Positions 8,390 through 16,200 of a stretch of DNA of 64,000 nt are shown in pieces. The stretch is from UBA830 sp002295635 (GTDB lineage Bacteria; Pseudomonadota; Alphaproteobacteria; MPNO01; UBA830), in assembly GCA_002295635.1 (NCBI GenBank), contig DBHK01000027.1, positions 314,891 to 378,890 on the forward strand, read 5' to 3'. Under the pieces are notes generated by a model that did no database searches, was not told the origin of the DNA, and was given only the letters and a program-made list of their open reading frames with translations. Each line of letters opens with the position of its first letter. The stretch's first letter is position 1. Made by a program: the position numbers and the translations under genes.

Positions 8390-8970
8390 CCGTCTCCCTG
8401 AATTGGCAAGGCCCATTTGGAGCGGAATGCATCCCCGCGGACCCACTGATATTCGAAAGGCTTTGTGAGCCCGGGGTGTATTTGCGCATCAAGAGATATA
8501 AGCGCGACCGCATTATTGCCTATGTAGGGCAGTCGGTCTCACTTTTGCCTCGTTTTGATCAGCATTTGTCGGCAATGCTCGCGCTCGCATCTCCATTGCG
8601 CGATGCGTCGGGCACGCTTGTCTTCTCCGGCGATGCAGGCGCGAGGCTGAGAGCATTTGGCAATTTAGATCGGTTCACTGCGCTCGCCGCCGAAGAAGTC
8701 CGACGTGTGAGTTTCTTTTATGCGTTATGTAATGACTATTTCCACAATGAATATCTGAACCTCGCGGAGGGTCTGTTGCAATGCAGGATTACCCAGCGAA
8801 CTACCGATATTGAAAATTTAGTGTCTGCGCCTCGAACTATGCCCGAAGATGTACCTGATCGATGGCAGAATGATTTCGACGCGCTTACAGCCGCAGGTGG
8901 GCAATTGCTAAGTAATTTGCTCGGCACTGATCCAATGACGCTAGAAAGTCTGGCTGAAAATGCAGCCTAA
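8386..8970 (+). CDS. Uncharacterised GIY-YIG-like protein in Moco operon
   Basis: A 194-residue protein I do not recognise as a named family. Residues 30-61 resemble the core of a GIY-YIG nuclease: GVY at 30-32, YVGQS at 46-50, then an Arg at 56 and His at 60 (LLPRFDQHL). A possible catalytic glutamate is E128 in NLAEGLLQ. The spacing between GVY and YVG (13 residues) is a little longer than usual, and the rest is helical and charged. The GTG start overlaps fdhD by 4 nt and the end overlaps mobA by 11 nt, so it is firmly embedded in the Moco operon. No function is assigned; a nuclease role is inference from the motif only. Confidence 0.72.
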   Translation: MTVSLNWQGPFGAECIPADPLIFERLCEPGVYLRIKRYKRDRIIAYVGQSVSLLPRFDQHLSAMLALASPLRDASGTLVFSGDAGARLRAFGNLDRFTALAAEEVRRVSFFYALCNDYFHNEYLNLAEGLLQCRITQRTTDIENLVSAPRTMPEDVPDRWQNDFDALTAAGGQLLSNLLGTDPMTLESLAENAA

Positions 8971-9601
8971 AGACGATATCTGCGGGGTAATACTTGCTGG
9001 TGGAAAATCAAGACGTATGGGTGGCGGCGAAAAGTGCCTGATGAAGTTAGCGGGACACACATTGCTACAGCATGTGATCGAGATCGCGCGTCATCAGGTC
9101 GGGCCAATGGTTCTTAATACCAACAGCAATCCAGCACTCTTTATTGACCGAGAACTACCTATAGCCAAGGATGTGATCCCTGGATACGCTGGCCCGTTGG
9201 CTGGGTTGCTTACCGGTCTAGAGTGGGCAGAAAAGTCTGCTCCGGAATGCGCATGGGTCGCCAGCTTTGCCTGCGACGCTCCGTTTATACCGGATGATTT
9301 GGTGGCACGATTACTAAATGAAGTTGGGGTTCGGGGTGCTGATATGGCATGCGCGTCATCGGACGGTAGACATCATCCCGTCTTCGCATTATGGCCCGTA
9401 CGCCTTGCGACAGAGCTTCGCTTCGCGGTGGAAGAGGAAGGGCTTCGCAAAGTTGATGATTGGACAATCAGATACAAGCAGGCGCGGGTCGAATTTGCCG
9501 CTGAGCCAGAAGACCCATTTTTTAATATCAACCGGCCCAGCGACCTGCTGGCGGCAGAAGCCCTGATGGTGCGCCGTTCTGGGAGGAGAACATTGACATG
9601 A
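8960..9601 (+). CDS. mobA: Molybdenum cofactor guanylyltransferase
   Basis: MobA links GMP from GTP to molybdopterin to make the MGD cofactor used by formate dehydrogenase and other DMSO-reductase family enzymes. The 213-residue product starts with the nucleotidyltransferase signature GVILAGGKSRRMGGGEK (K25), has PGYAGPLAGLLTGLEWA and the FACDAPFIPDDLV metal-binding Asp block, and ends with NINRPSDL. The first ATG fits the family N-terminus. It overlaps the upstream gene by 11 nt and the ModE-like gene by 4 nt (ATGA), which indicates translational coupling. Confidence 0.95.
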   Translation: MQPKDDICGVILAGGKSRRMGGGEKCLMKLAGHTLLQHVIEIARHQVGPMVLNTNSNPALFIDRELPIAKDVIPGYAGPLAGLLTGLEWAEKSAPECAWVASFACDAPFIPDDLVARLLNEVGVRGADMACASSDGRHHPVFALWPVRLATELRFAVEEEGLRKVDDWTIRYKQARVEFAAEPEDPFFNINRPSDLLAAEALMVRRSGRRTLT

Positions 9602-9969
9602 GACCGCAAATTCCCTCCCCACACGTTCGAGTCCTGCTTGGAAAAACTACTACTATTGGTCCAGGCAAGGCTGAATTGCTGCAGTTGATAGAGGAGACCG
9701 GCTCGATCTCTGCGGCTGCGCGTAAAATGAGTATGTCCTACCGCCGCGCGTGGACGCTGGTTGAGACAATGAATGGTGCATTCCGCCAACCATTGGTCGA
9801 AACCGCAAGTGGCGGGCGCGGCGGCGGTGGTGCGCGTGTGACGGATTATGGTCACGAGGCACTCAGACTATATCGTTTGATGGAGAAGCAGGCTTTGAGT
9901 AGCGTCAGAACGGAAATGGAAGCCTTTTCTGAACTCCTTAACCCCGACCATTTAGATGTGAAAAGCTAA
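9598..9969 (+). CDS. ModE-type winged-helix regulator, DNA-binding domain only
   Basis: A 123-residue protein matching the N-terminal winged helix of ModE: LGPGKAELL-like lead (IGPGKAELLQLIEETGS), SISAAARKMSMSYRRAW (recognition helix), then GGRGGGGARVTDYG, the Gly-rich wing and turn typical of ModE. The C-terminal Mop/TOBE molybdate-binding repeats of full ModE (about 260 residues) are absent, so this form cannot sense molybdate by that route. Stand-alone ModE DNA-binding domains are common near Moco genes in Proteobacteria. It is the last gene of the fdhD operon and may autoregulate it. Confidence 0.85.
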   Translation: MRPQIPSPHVRVLLGKTTTIGPGKAELLQLIEETGSISAAARKMSMSYRRAWTLVETMNGAFRQPLVETASGGRGGGGARVTDYGHEALRLYRLMEKQALSSVRTEMEAFSELLNPDHLDVKS

Positions 9970-10163
9970 GGGTTAATGTCCTAGTCCTAGGTTCTAAGAA
10001 TTTAGGCTGGGAAATTCCGTAAAATGCCCAAATTATAACCCTCTATGGCCTTTTAACATGCATGATTTTGCTAAATGGAAACCTCTGAAGAGAACCATTT
10101 TTATTTTCCACAGGAAGAGGGCCAGTGGACAGCCCGCTGAAGGTTAAAGCAGTCAACTATGTA

Positions 10164-11075
10164 TCAATATAGCTGCCCACCAATAATGCCAGTAAGCAAT
10201 GCCCATCCGAATAGACGATTTGATTTGAACTTAGATAAGCAATCTTTGGGTGTGTCTAGATCAACATCTAGGATCTGCCATAACAATTGTAGGGTCCCGA
10301 GGGTCAGTCCTATCCAGAAGATCAAACCGAGTCCTACCAGATAGCCCGCTCCCCCAAAAAGCGTAGCGGCTATCAAATAGAAAGCTGTAAGCCATGGTTT
10401 TGATGCCAATAGTCCGAGCGCGCGCGCAGATGATTTTACGCCCACGATCATATCGTCCGGGCGATCCTGATGGGCGTAAATGGTATCGTATCCCAGAGTC
10501 CAGAATATGCCACCGAGGTATATAATCACAGCCGGTAAGTGCATTTCCCCTATCACTGCAGCCCAAGCCAACAACGCTCCCCAGTTGAAGGCAAGACCGA
10601 GGACTACTTGTGGCCAGAACGTAAATCTCTTTGCCAATGGATAAATAACTAGAAGCGAGAGAGATGCGATGCCTATCCAGATCGCGAGGGAATTAAATGA
10701 AAAAAGAATTACGGCGCTAATCGTCAGTTGGACAAATAACCAGATTAAGGCGCATCTTAACGTAATTTCGCCGGCCGGCAGCGGACGGTCGCGGGTACGC
10801 GAGACCTGGGCATCTATGTGACGGTCGAGAATATCATTCCAAGTGCAACCAGCGCCTCTCATCAGTAATGCGCCAAATCCGAAAAGGGTATACAGATACC
10901 AGTGGGATGGTTCTATCGACGCCATCGCAATTGACCACCAGCACGGGAATAGCAGAAGCCACGTACCGATCGGCCGGTCAAACCTCGAAAGTCTGATAAA
11001 CGGTCGGCTGCATCGTGGCATCAAACTGTCGACCCAGCCGCCGCGGGGAATGTCACTCGGAGAGGGCATAGTCAT
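10164..11075 (-). CDS. ubiA: 4-hydroxybenzoate polyprenyltransferase
   Basis: Membrane prenyltransferase that attaches the polyprenyl tail to 4-hydroxybenzoate in ubiquinone synthesis. The 303-residue product has the first Asp-rich motif NDILDRHIDAQV with DRPL after it, and the second DTIYAHQDRPDD; about eight to nine hydrophobic segments are visible. The FDRPIGTWLLLFPCWW opening is typical. The ATG at 11075 (MTMPSPSD) is chosen; the upstream TTG at 11126 adds residues without similarity to the family, and an ATG at 11069 is also possible. Ubiquinone serves ETF-QO, encoded at 59.3 kb. It converges with the ModE-like gene. Confidence 0.94.
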   Translation of the reverse strand: MTMPSPSDIPRGGWVDSLMPRCSRPFIRLSRFDRPIGTWLLLFPCWWSIAMASIEPSHWYLYTLFGFGALLMRGAGCTWNDILDRHIDAQVSRTRDRPLPAGEITLRCALIWLFVQLTISAVILFSFNSLAIWIGIASLSLLVIYPLAKRFTFWPQVVLGLAFNWGALLAWAAVIGEMHLPAVIIYLGGIFWTLGYDTIYAHQDRPDDMIVGVKSSARALGLLASKPWLTAFYLIAATLFGGAGYLVGLGLIFWIGLTLGTLQLLWQILDVDLDTPKDCLSKFKSNRLFGWALLTGIIGGQLY

Positions 11076-11186
11076 CGAAGAACAATATAACACAAGTGTT
11101 GTTAACTGAATCACCACATCCGGCAATCTCAGCTTTTTCTATGTGAAAGCTGTGCCCGGATTCGTTATTTCTGTGCCAATATCTCA

Positions 11187-11957
11187 ATGATGGAAGAAAA
11201 AAAATATCCGGCAAATACAGATGATCGGACTCGTGTACGCCTTTTTGTGGAATACGACCTGAGAGTCAATCATGCAGTTCCGACAACGCCGGAGCAGCAT
11301 CACTACTTGCAAAGGGTGATGCGCCGCAAGGACGGTGACATGGTTACCTTGTTCAATGGCCGTCATGGCGAATGGTTGGCGCAGCTCTCTTATGAAGGAA
11401 AATCGCGCAGCATGATGATCGCCGGCCAGCATCTAAGACCGCAGCGGATGCCACCAGATGTATGGCTATTGTTTGCGCCGGTAAAGTCGGCAGCGACCAA
11501 TAACATCGCGCGTATGTCAACAGAGCTTGGCGTAGGGCGTATTTGTCCGGTACTTACAGAACGTTCCGAGGTCCGACGGGTAAACACAGCTCGGCTGCGG
11601 TGGTATGCGGTTGAGGCGTCGGAGCAGTCCACCCGTCTGAATGTACCCGTCGTAGATGAGCCGATATCGTTACCCAAATTGCTAGAACACTGGGACCCGG
11701 CAAGGCGAATTATTCTATGCGCTGAGGTCGGCGATGTATCCCCGGCACCAGAAACGCTGTCGAAAGTAGAACCCGGTGGAGCATGGGCTGTGATGACTGG
11801 GCCCGAGGGTGGGTTCAGCCAATCCGAGCTTGACGGACTTGCTAAACTGCCCTTTGTTACGCCAGTCCGTTTAGGAGCTCGTATTCTCCGTGCGGATACA
11901 GCGGCAGCAGCGGCGCTGGTATGCTGGCAAAACCATCTGGGCGATTGGTCCGATTAG
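11187..11957 (+). CDS. rsmE: 16S rRNA (uracil1498-N3)-methyltransferase
   Basis: RsmE methylates U1498 of 16S rRNA with SAM. The 256-residue protein has the N-terminal PUA-like part (RLFVEYDL, HHYLQRVMR, DMVTLFNGRHGEWLA) and the SPOUT C-terminal domain with the knotted SAM site: IGPEGGF-type block here as MTGPEGGFSQSEL, then LGARILRADTAAAAAL. MARMSTELGVGRICP-like text (as NIARMSTELGVGRICPV) matches KxELG in the family. It is divergent from ubiA (111 nt to the ubiA start) and lies 93 nt upstream of gshA on the same strand, a familiar alphaproteobacterial neighbourhood of ubiA, rsmE and gshA. Confidence 0.94.
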   Translation: MMEEKKYPANTDDRTRVRLFVEYDLRVNHAVPTTPEQHHYLQRVMRRKDGDMVTLFNGRHGEWLAQLSYEGKSRSMMIAGQHLRPQRMPPDVWLLFAPVKSAATNNIARMSTELGVGRICPVLTERSEVRRVNTARLRWYAVEASEQSTRLNVPVVDEPISLPKLLEHWDPARRIILCAEVGDVSPAPETLSKVEPGGAWAVMTGPEGGFSQSELDGLAKLPFVTPVRLGARILRADTAAAAALVCWQNHLGDWSD

Positions 11958-12050
11958 GACGTGGTCGAATGTGGCGACAGCCGATCTTTTTCGGGTTATG
12001 TCGAGAAGAAGGACTGTTAGGCCAAATTAATAAGAGACGGACGAACGCTA

Positions 12051-13415
12051 ATGTCGACACCACTGGCAGGAATATCTGAACCGATTTTCGACTATCGGCA
12101 GTTGGTAGAACACCTTGAAGCGGGAAATAAGCCCCGCGAGAGTTGGAGGATCGGAACGGAGCACGAAAAATTCGTGTTCAAGCTCGATACGCTGGAACCA
12201 GTCCCCTATGAAGGTGACTGGGGTATAAGAAAATTTCTTGAGGGTCTTATACAGTTTGGCTGGGAACCGATATTGGAGAACGGTAATCCCATCGCATTGA
12301 CGATGAACAATTGTAATATCTCGCTCGAACCGGGAGGCCAACTAGAACTCTCTGGTGCCCCCCTCGAAGACATTCATCAAACCTGCGATGAGGTACACAC
12401 TCATTTAGCCCAGGTTAAGAAGATCGCTGGCGAGCTGGGTGTCGGCATGTTAGGCGCAGGTTTTATTCCGAAGTGGAAACGCGAGGAAATCTCTTGGATG
12501 CCAAAGGGGCGTTATAAGATTATGCGTGAGTACATGCCCAAGAAGGGCAATCTGGGTCTAGACATGATGCTACGCTCATGCACGGTTCAAGTTAACCTAG
12601 ACTTCGAATCTGAATCCGACATGGTTGAGAAATTTCGTTCTTCCCTGGCGCTTCAGCCTGTTGCAACGGCGCTATTTGCGAATTCTCCGTTCGTTGACGG
12701 AGCACCCAGTGGTTACCAATCATATAGGAGTCACTTGTGGGAAGATACCGACCCAGATCGCTGTGGCATTCTGCCCTTTGTATTCGAGGAAGGTATGGGG
12801 TTTGAGCGCTATGTCGAATACGCGCTTGATGTCCCGATGTATTTCATTTTCCGCGACGGTAAATATATCGATGTGTCCGGGCAATCTTTTCGAGATTTTT
12901 TGGATGGAAAACTCCCAGGACGGCCGGGCGAAATGCCCACTTTAAACGACTGGTCTGATCACTTGACGACAATTTTCCCAGAAGTCCGGTTGAAAAGATT
13001 CCTTGAGATGCGGGGAGCAGATGGCGGCCCCTGGCGCAGGCTCTGTGCCCTACCGGCTATGTGGGTCGGGCTATTGTACGATGCGGACTGCCAGATGGCA
13101 GCCTGGGATCTAGTAAAAGACTGGACGTTGGAAGAGCACAATTATCTCCGCGTCGAGGTGCCACGCCAAGGTTTGCGTACCGAGTTCCGAGGTGGCTCAG
13201 TGCAAGACGTTGCTCTGCAGGTACTCGATATTGCTGAGGCTGGATTGAAACGTCGGGGTGTTCTTGACCGGAGCGGTGAAGATGAGACCGGTTTTTTAGT
13301 AACTTTATGGGAAATCGCGAAACGTGGATATCCCGCCTCAGAAGAACTACTAAACCTATATGAGGCGCAGTGGCAGGAGAGTGTTGATCCAATCTATGCT
13401 GAATTTGCCTACTGA
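12051..13415 (+). CDS. gshA: Glutamate-cysteine ligase (alphaproteobacterial/plant type)
   Basis: First enzyme of glutathione synthesis: joins glutamate and cysteine using ATP, cytosolic. The 454-residue product belongs to the GCS2/plant-type class rather than the E. coli class. Typical blocks are RIGTEHEKFVFK near residue 40, ISLEPGGQLELSG (substrate-binding), MLRSCTVQVNLDF, and LRTEFRGGSVQDVA. No obvious N-terminal targeting signal is present. It converges with tldD, and a short hairpin occupies the junction. Identity is secure; the only weak point is the modest Shine-Dalgarno upstream of the ATG. Confidence 0.95.
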   Translation: MSTPLAGISEPIFDYRQLVEHLEAGNKPRESWRIGTEHEKFVFKLDTLEPVPYEGDWGIRKFLEGLIQFGWEPILENGNPIALTMNNCNISLEPGGQLELSGAPLEDIHQTCDEVHTHLAQVKKIAGELGVGMLGAGFIPKWKREEISWMPKGRYKIMREYMPKKGNLGLDMMLRSCTVQVNLDFESESDMVEKFRSSLALQPVATALFANSPFVDGAPSGYQSYRSHLWEDTDPDRCGILPFVFEEGMGFERYVEYALDVPMYFIFRDGKYIDVSGQSFRDFLDGKLPGRPGEMPTLNDWSDHLTTIFPEVRLKRFLEMRGADGGPWRRLCALPAMWVGLLYDADCQMAAWDLVKDWTLEEHNYLRVEVPRQGLRTEFRGGSVQDVALQVLDIAEAGLKRRGVLDRSGEDETGFLVTLWEIAKRGYPASEELLNLYEAQWQESVDPIYAEFAY

Positions 13416-13521
13416 GATGGCTGCAAACTGAAGAAAAAAGCCGCATCGCTCACGCAAGGTTATCAACTAAGCGCTATTCTCCACGCGAGATTAAACACGT
13501 TTTAGAACAATAGTCTGAAGG

Positions 13522-13539
13522 TGCCACTTCTAAGTGGCA
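13522..13539. terminator. Hairpin at gshA/tldD convergent junction, possible bidirectional terminator
   Basis: TGCCACTT at 13522-13529 and AAGTGGCA at 13532-13539 form an 8-bp perfect stem separated by 2 nt, overlapping the tldD stop codon. Its position between two convergent genes suits a shared transcription end, but no T-run follows on either strand, so an intrinsic terminator is not established. Confidence 0.35.
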
Positions 13540-14963
13540 GTGCCTCCAATGGTCAAATTTTCCACCATTAGGGTTGGTTGACCAACACCAACCGGAACGC
13601 CTTGACCATCCTTGCCGCAGGTGCCGACACCAGGATCCAGTTGCATGTCGTTCCCAATCATCTTAACGCGGGTTAACACATCGGGTCCGTTTCCTATGAT
13701 AGTTGCACCCTTGACCGCTGTGCCGACTTTGCCATCTTCTATCAGATAGGCTTCCGAGGCGGAGAAAACGAATTTACCTGAAGTTATATCAACCTGCCCA
13801 CCGCCGAAGTTGACGGCGTAAAGGCCCTTTTTGACCGACTTGAGGATTTCCTCAGGATCAAAATTACCAGAGTGCATGTAAGTGTTCGTCATTCGGGGCA
13901 TTGGACAATGAGCAAAACTTTCACGGCGCCCATTACCGGTGGGAGAGACGCCCATCAGTCGTGCGTTAAGACGGTCTTGCATGTAACCTGTGAGGATGCC
14001 GTTCTCGATCAGAACAGTGCTCGTCGTCGGTGTACCTTCGTCGTCTATGGAGATAGATCCACGTCGCTCAGCGATCGTCCCGTCATCTACCACGGTGACT
14101 CCTGACGAGGCTACCCGTTCACCCATTAGACCGGCAAAAGCACTTGTTCCCTTGCGGTTGAAGTCCCCTTCGAGACCGTGACCGATCGCTTCGTGAAGCA
14201 AAATACCGGGCCAACCAGGCCCGAGGACAACGTCCATTTCGCCGGCCGGCGCAGGTACCGAATTAAGGTTTGCCTGTGCTTGGCGGAAAGCTTCATCAAT
14301 GTTGGCTTTCCAGGCGTCTTCCGAGATGAAGGCTGTATAGCCTGTACGTCCGCCGGTTCCGTATGACCCCGCTTCCATACGATCGTTCTGGGTGCATACT
14401 ACTGAGACGTTAACCCGGACTAAGGGCCTGATATCTCCGCGGCTTTCTCCATCGGGGCGGATGATCTCAACGGCTTGCCATTCCCCCGAAATCGATGCGG
14501 AGAATTGGGTCACACTGTCGTCGAGGGACCGCGCATAGTCGTTCATGTCTTCCAATAGTTTGACCTTCTCGGAGAAATCGGTCTCGCCGAGCGGATTGGT
14601 ATCCATATATAGTTTTGTATTGGTCGCTTGTGGTGAGACGTCAGCGGTTCCGGTGTGTCCGGACCGGACGGCTCGAACTGTGTTACCCGCGCGCGTGACT
14701 GCAGCTTCCGAGAGCTCCGACGCATGAGCATAGCCAGTCGTTTCCCCCGACACACCGCGCAGACCGAAGCCTTGGGTGGTATCGAATGACGCGCTTTTCA
14801 GCCTGCCGTCATCGAAAGATAGGCTCTCAGATTGAGAATATTCCAAATAGAGTTCACCGTCATCGGTTCCATCCAACGAGTGTGATACGACAGATTCGAT
14901 TCGATTTCTGTCCATCTCGGTACGTTCGAAAAAAAGTTCGTTGGTGGTATTAATTTCGCTCAT
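13530..14963 (-). CDS. tldD: TldD metalloprotease
   Basis: TldD, usually with TldE/PmbA, is a zinc protease that unfolds and cleaves small peptides, for example microcin B17 precursor and the CcdA antitoxin in E. coli. The 477-residue product contains HEAIGHGLEGD (HExxxH at about 257-262, both histidines plus the catalytic Glu) and the C-terminal GTCGKDGQG, the conserved Cys region that supplies the third zinc ligand. Full length for the family. GGTGAAAG upstream of the ATG is a plausible ribosome site. PmbA is not in the window. It is divergent from coxB across 379 nt. Confidence 0.95.
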   Translation of the reverse strand: MSEINTTNELFFERTEMDRNRIESVVSHSLDGTDDGELYLEYSQSESLSFDDGRLKSASFDTTQGFGLRGVSGETTGYAHASELSEAAVTRAGNTVRAVRSGHTGTADVSPQATNTKLYMDTNPLGETDFSEKVKLLEDMNDYARSLDDSVTQFSASISGEWQAVEIIRPDGESRGDIRPLVRVNVSVVCTQNDRMEAGSYGTGGRTGYTAFISEDAWKANIDEAFRQAQANLNSVPAPAGEMDVVLGPGWPGILLHEAIGHGLEGDFNRKGTSAFAGLMGERVASSGVTVVDDGTIAERRGSISIDDEGTPTTSTVLIENGILTGYMQDRLNARLMGVSPTGNGRRESFAHCPMPRMTNTYMHSGNFDPEEILKSVKKGLYAVNFGGGQVDITSGKFVFSASEAYLIEDGKVGTAVKGATIIGNGPDVLTRVKMIGNDMQLDPGVGTCGKDGQGVPVGVGQPTLMVENLTIGGTAT

Positions 14964-15342
14964 AGCTGTCTTTCACCCAAATGTTGCCCTCTAATATGAG
15001 ATGTTCGGCGCGTGTCGTCACCTTTTTCCTGAAGTTTTTGTACAAACACAGAAAACTGGCGAAAATATGCGACATTAGGTCGCGAACATTAATGGCTTCA
15101 AATGAAGGAGGCCTTAAAGCCCAAGAATATGGCCAAATTGCGCCAGTTATCACCTTACGCTGCATGAATTTCTTTGACTACGACAATGAGTGCGGCTTGT
15201 TAAGCGCGACTGCTATAGGGTAGTTTTCCTGCGTTGTGAGGTTTATTTTTAGATATAATGACTTAGCAACGCGCTTGCAGATTTGGCAGGTACCTAGAAA
15301 CTTCTTCAAGTAGCCCGACCTCACCAGAACGGACCTCAGACA
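14964..15342. promoter_or_regulatory. Divergent tldD/cox intergenic region with candidate cox promoter and inverted repeat
   Basis: No gene is supported in these 379 nt. A perfect TATAAT lies at 15254-15259 in the coxB direction, about 84 nt before the coxB ATG; the -35 region is not a good match. Farther upstream an 8-bp inverted repeat (AACTGGCG 15054-15061, CGCCAGTT 15141-15148) encloses a short hairpin (GCGAC/GTCGC at 15069-15083). The latter could be regulatory or chance. Confidence 0.4.
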
Positions 15343-16182
15343 ATGCCCATTGCAGTAAGATCTCTCGGTTTCCTTGCGATGCTCGGAACGTTCTTCATTC
15401 CCGGGCTCGCGTCGGCTGCCCAACCGCAACCTTGGCAAATGGATTTTCAGGAACCGGCAACCCCCTTGATGGAGCAAATCGTCGGCTTTCACGATATTCT
15501 GTTGATTGTAATCACTCTTATCTCTTTGTTTGTGTTAGCTCTGCTTGCGTACGTGGCATTCAAGTTCAACGAAAAGTCAAATCCTAAACCAAGCCGGACC
15601 ACCCACAACACCACGATTGAGGTCTTGTGGACGGTCATTCCGGTATTGATTCTCGTAGTGATAGCAGTGCCGTCTTTTAAGCTACTCTATAAAGCGGACG
15701 TAATTCCAAAGGTTGACATGACGATCAAGGCAACCGGACATCAGTGGTATTGGAATTACGAATATGTTGACCACGGCAAGTTTTCATTTGATGCCAATAT
15801 GGTCGCTGAAGAGGACCTTAAGGAGGGCCAACCAAGATTGCTTGAGACGGATAACCGGGTGGTTGTGCCGGTTAATTCGGTCATCCGATTACAGGTAACT
15901 GCAGCGGATGTGCTCCATTCCTGGACTATTCCTGCGTTTGGTCAGAAAATCGACGCAGTGCCGGGTCGGCTGAATGAAATCTGGTTTGGGCCGATTAAAA
16001 ATGAGGGCGTTTATTATGGCCAGTGTTCCGAATTGTGCGGCATAAGGCATAGTTTTATGCCAATCGCGGTTGAGGTGGTGTCGAAAAAGGAATTTGCTAT
16101 TTGGGTCGAGAGGGCAAAAAACGAATTTGCCTCGGACGATGCCAAGCCACAGCGCAAGTTTGCTAAGAACGAGATGAAATAA
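15343..16182 (+). CDS. coxB: Cytochrome c oxidase subunit II
   Basis: Periplasmic CuA-bearing subunit of aa3-type oxidase; takes electrons from cytochrome c. The 279-residue product has a cleavable signal peptide (LAMLGTFFIPGLASA), two membrane helices (about 45-70 and 90-110), the aromatic GHQWYWNYEY electron-entry region, and the CuA site CSELCGIRHSFMP, preceded by HSWTIPAFG (His ligand). First gene of the cox operon, 18 nt ahead of coxA. A candidate -10 box is about 84 nt upstream. Confidence 0.97.
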   Translation: MPIAVRSLGFLAMLGTFFIPGLASAAQPQPWQMDFQEPATPLMEQIVGFHDILLIVITLISLFVLALLAYVAFKFNEKSNPKPSRTTHNTTIEVLWTVIPVLILVVIAVPSFKLLYKADVIPKVDMTIKATGHQWYWNYEYVDHGKFSFDANMVAEEDLKEGQPRLLETDNRVVVPVNSVIRLQVTAADVLHSWTIPAFGQKIDAVPGRLNEIWFGPIKNEGVYYGQCSELCGIRHSFMPIAVEVVSKKEFAIWVERAKNEFASDDAKPQRKFAKNEMK

Positions 16183-16200
16183 GGATCGAGGGACCGAACC

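Noticed and set aside
9373..9855. 160-codon frame opposite mobA and the ModE-like gene
   Set aside because: Antisense shadow across two real genes; no family motif.
10104..10112. TTTTCCACA near the ubiA 3' end as a DnaA box
   Set aside because: Relaxed match only, isolated, and between convergent gene ends.
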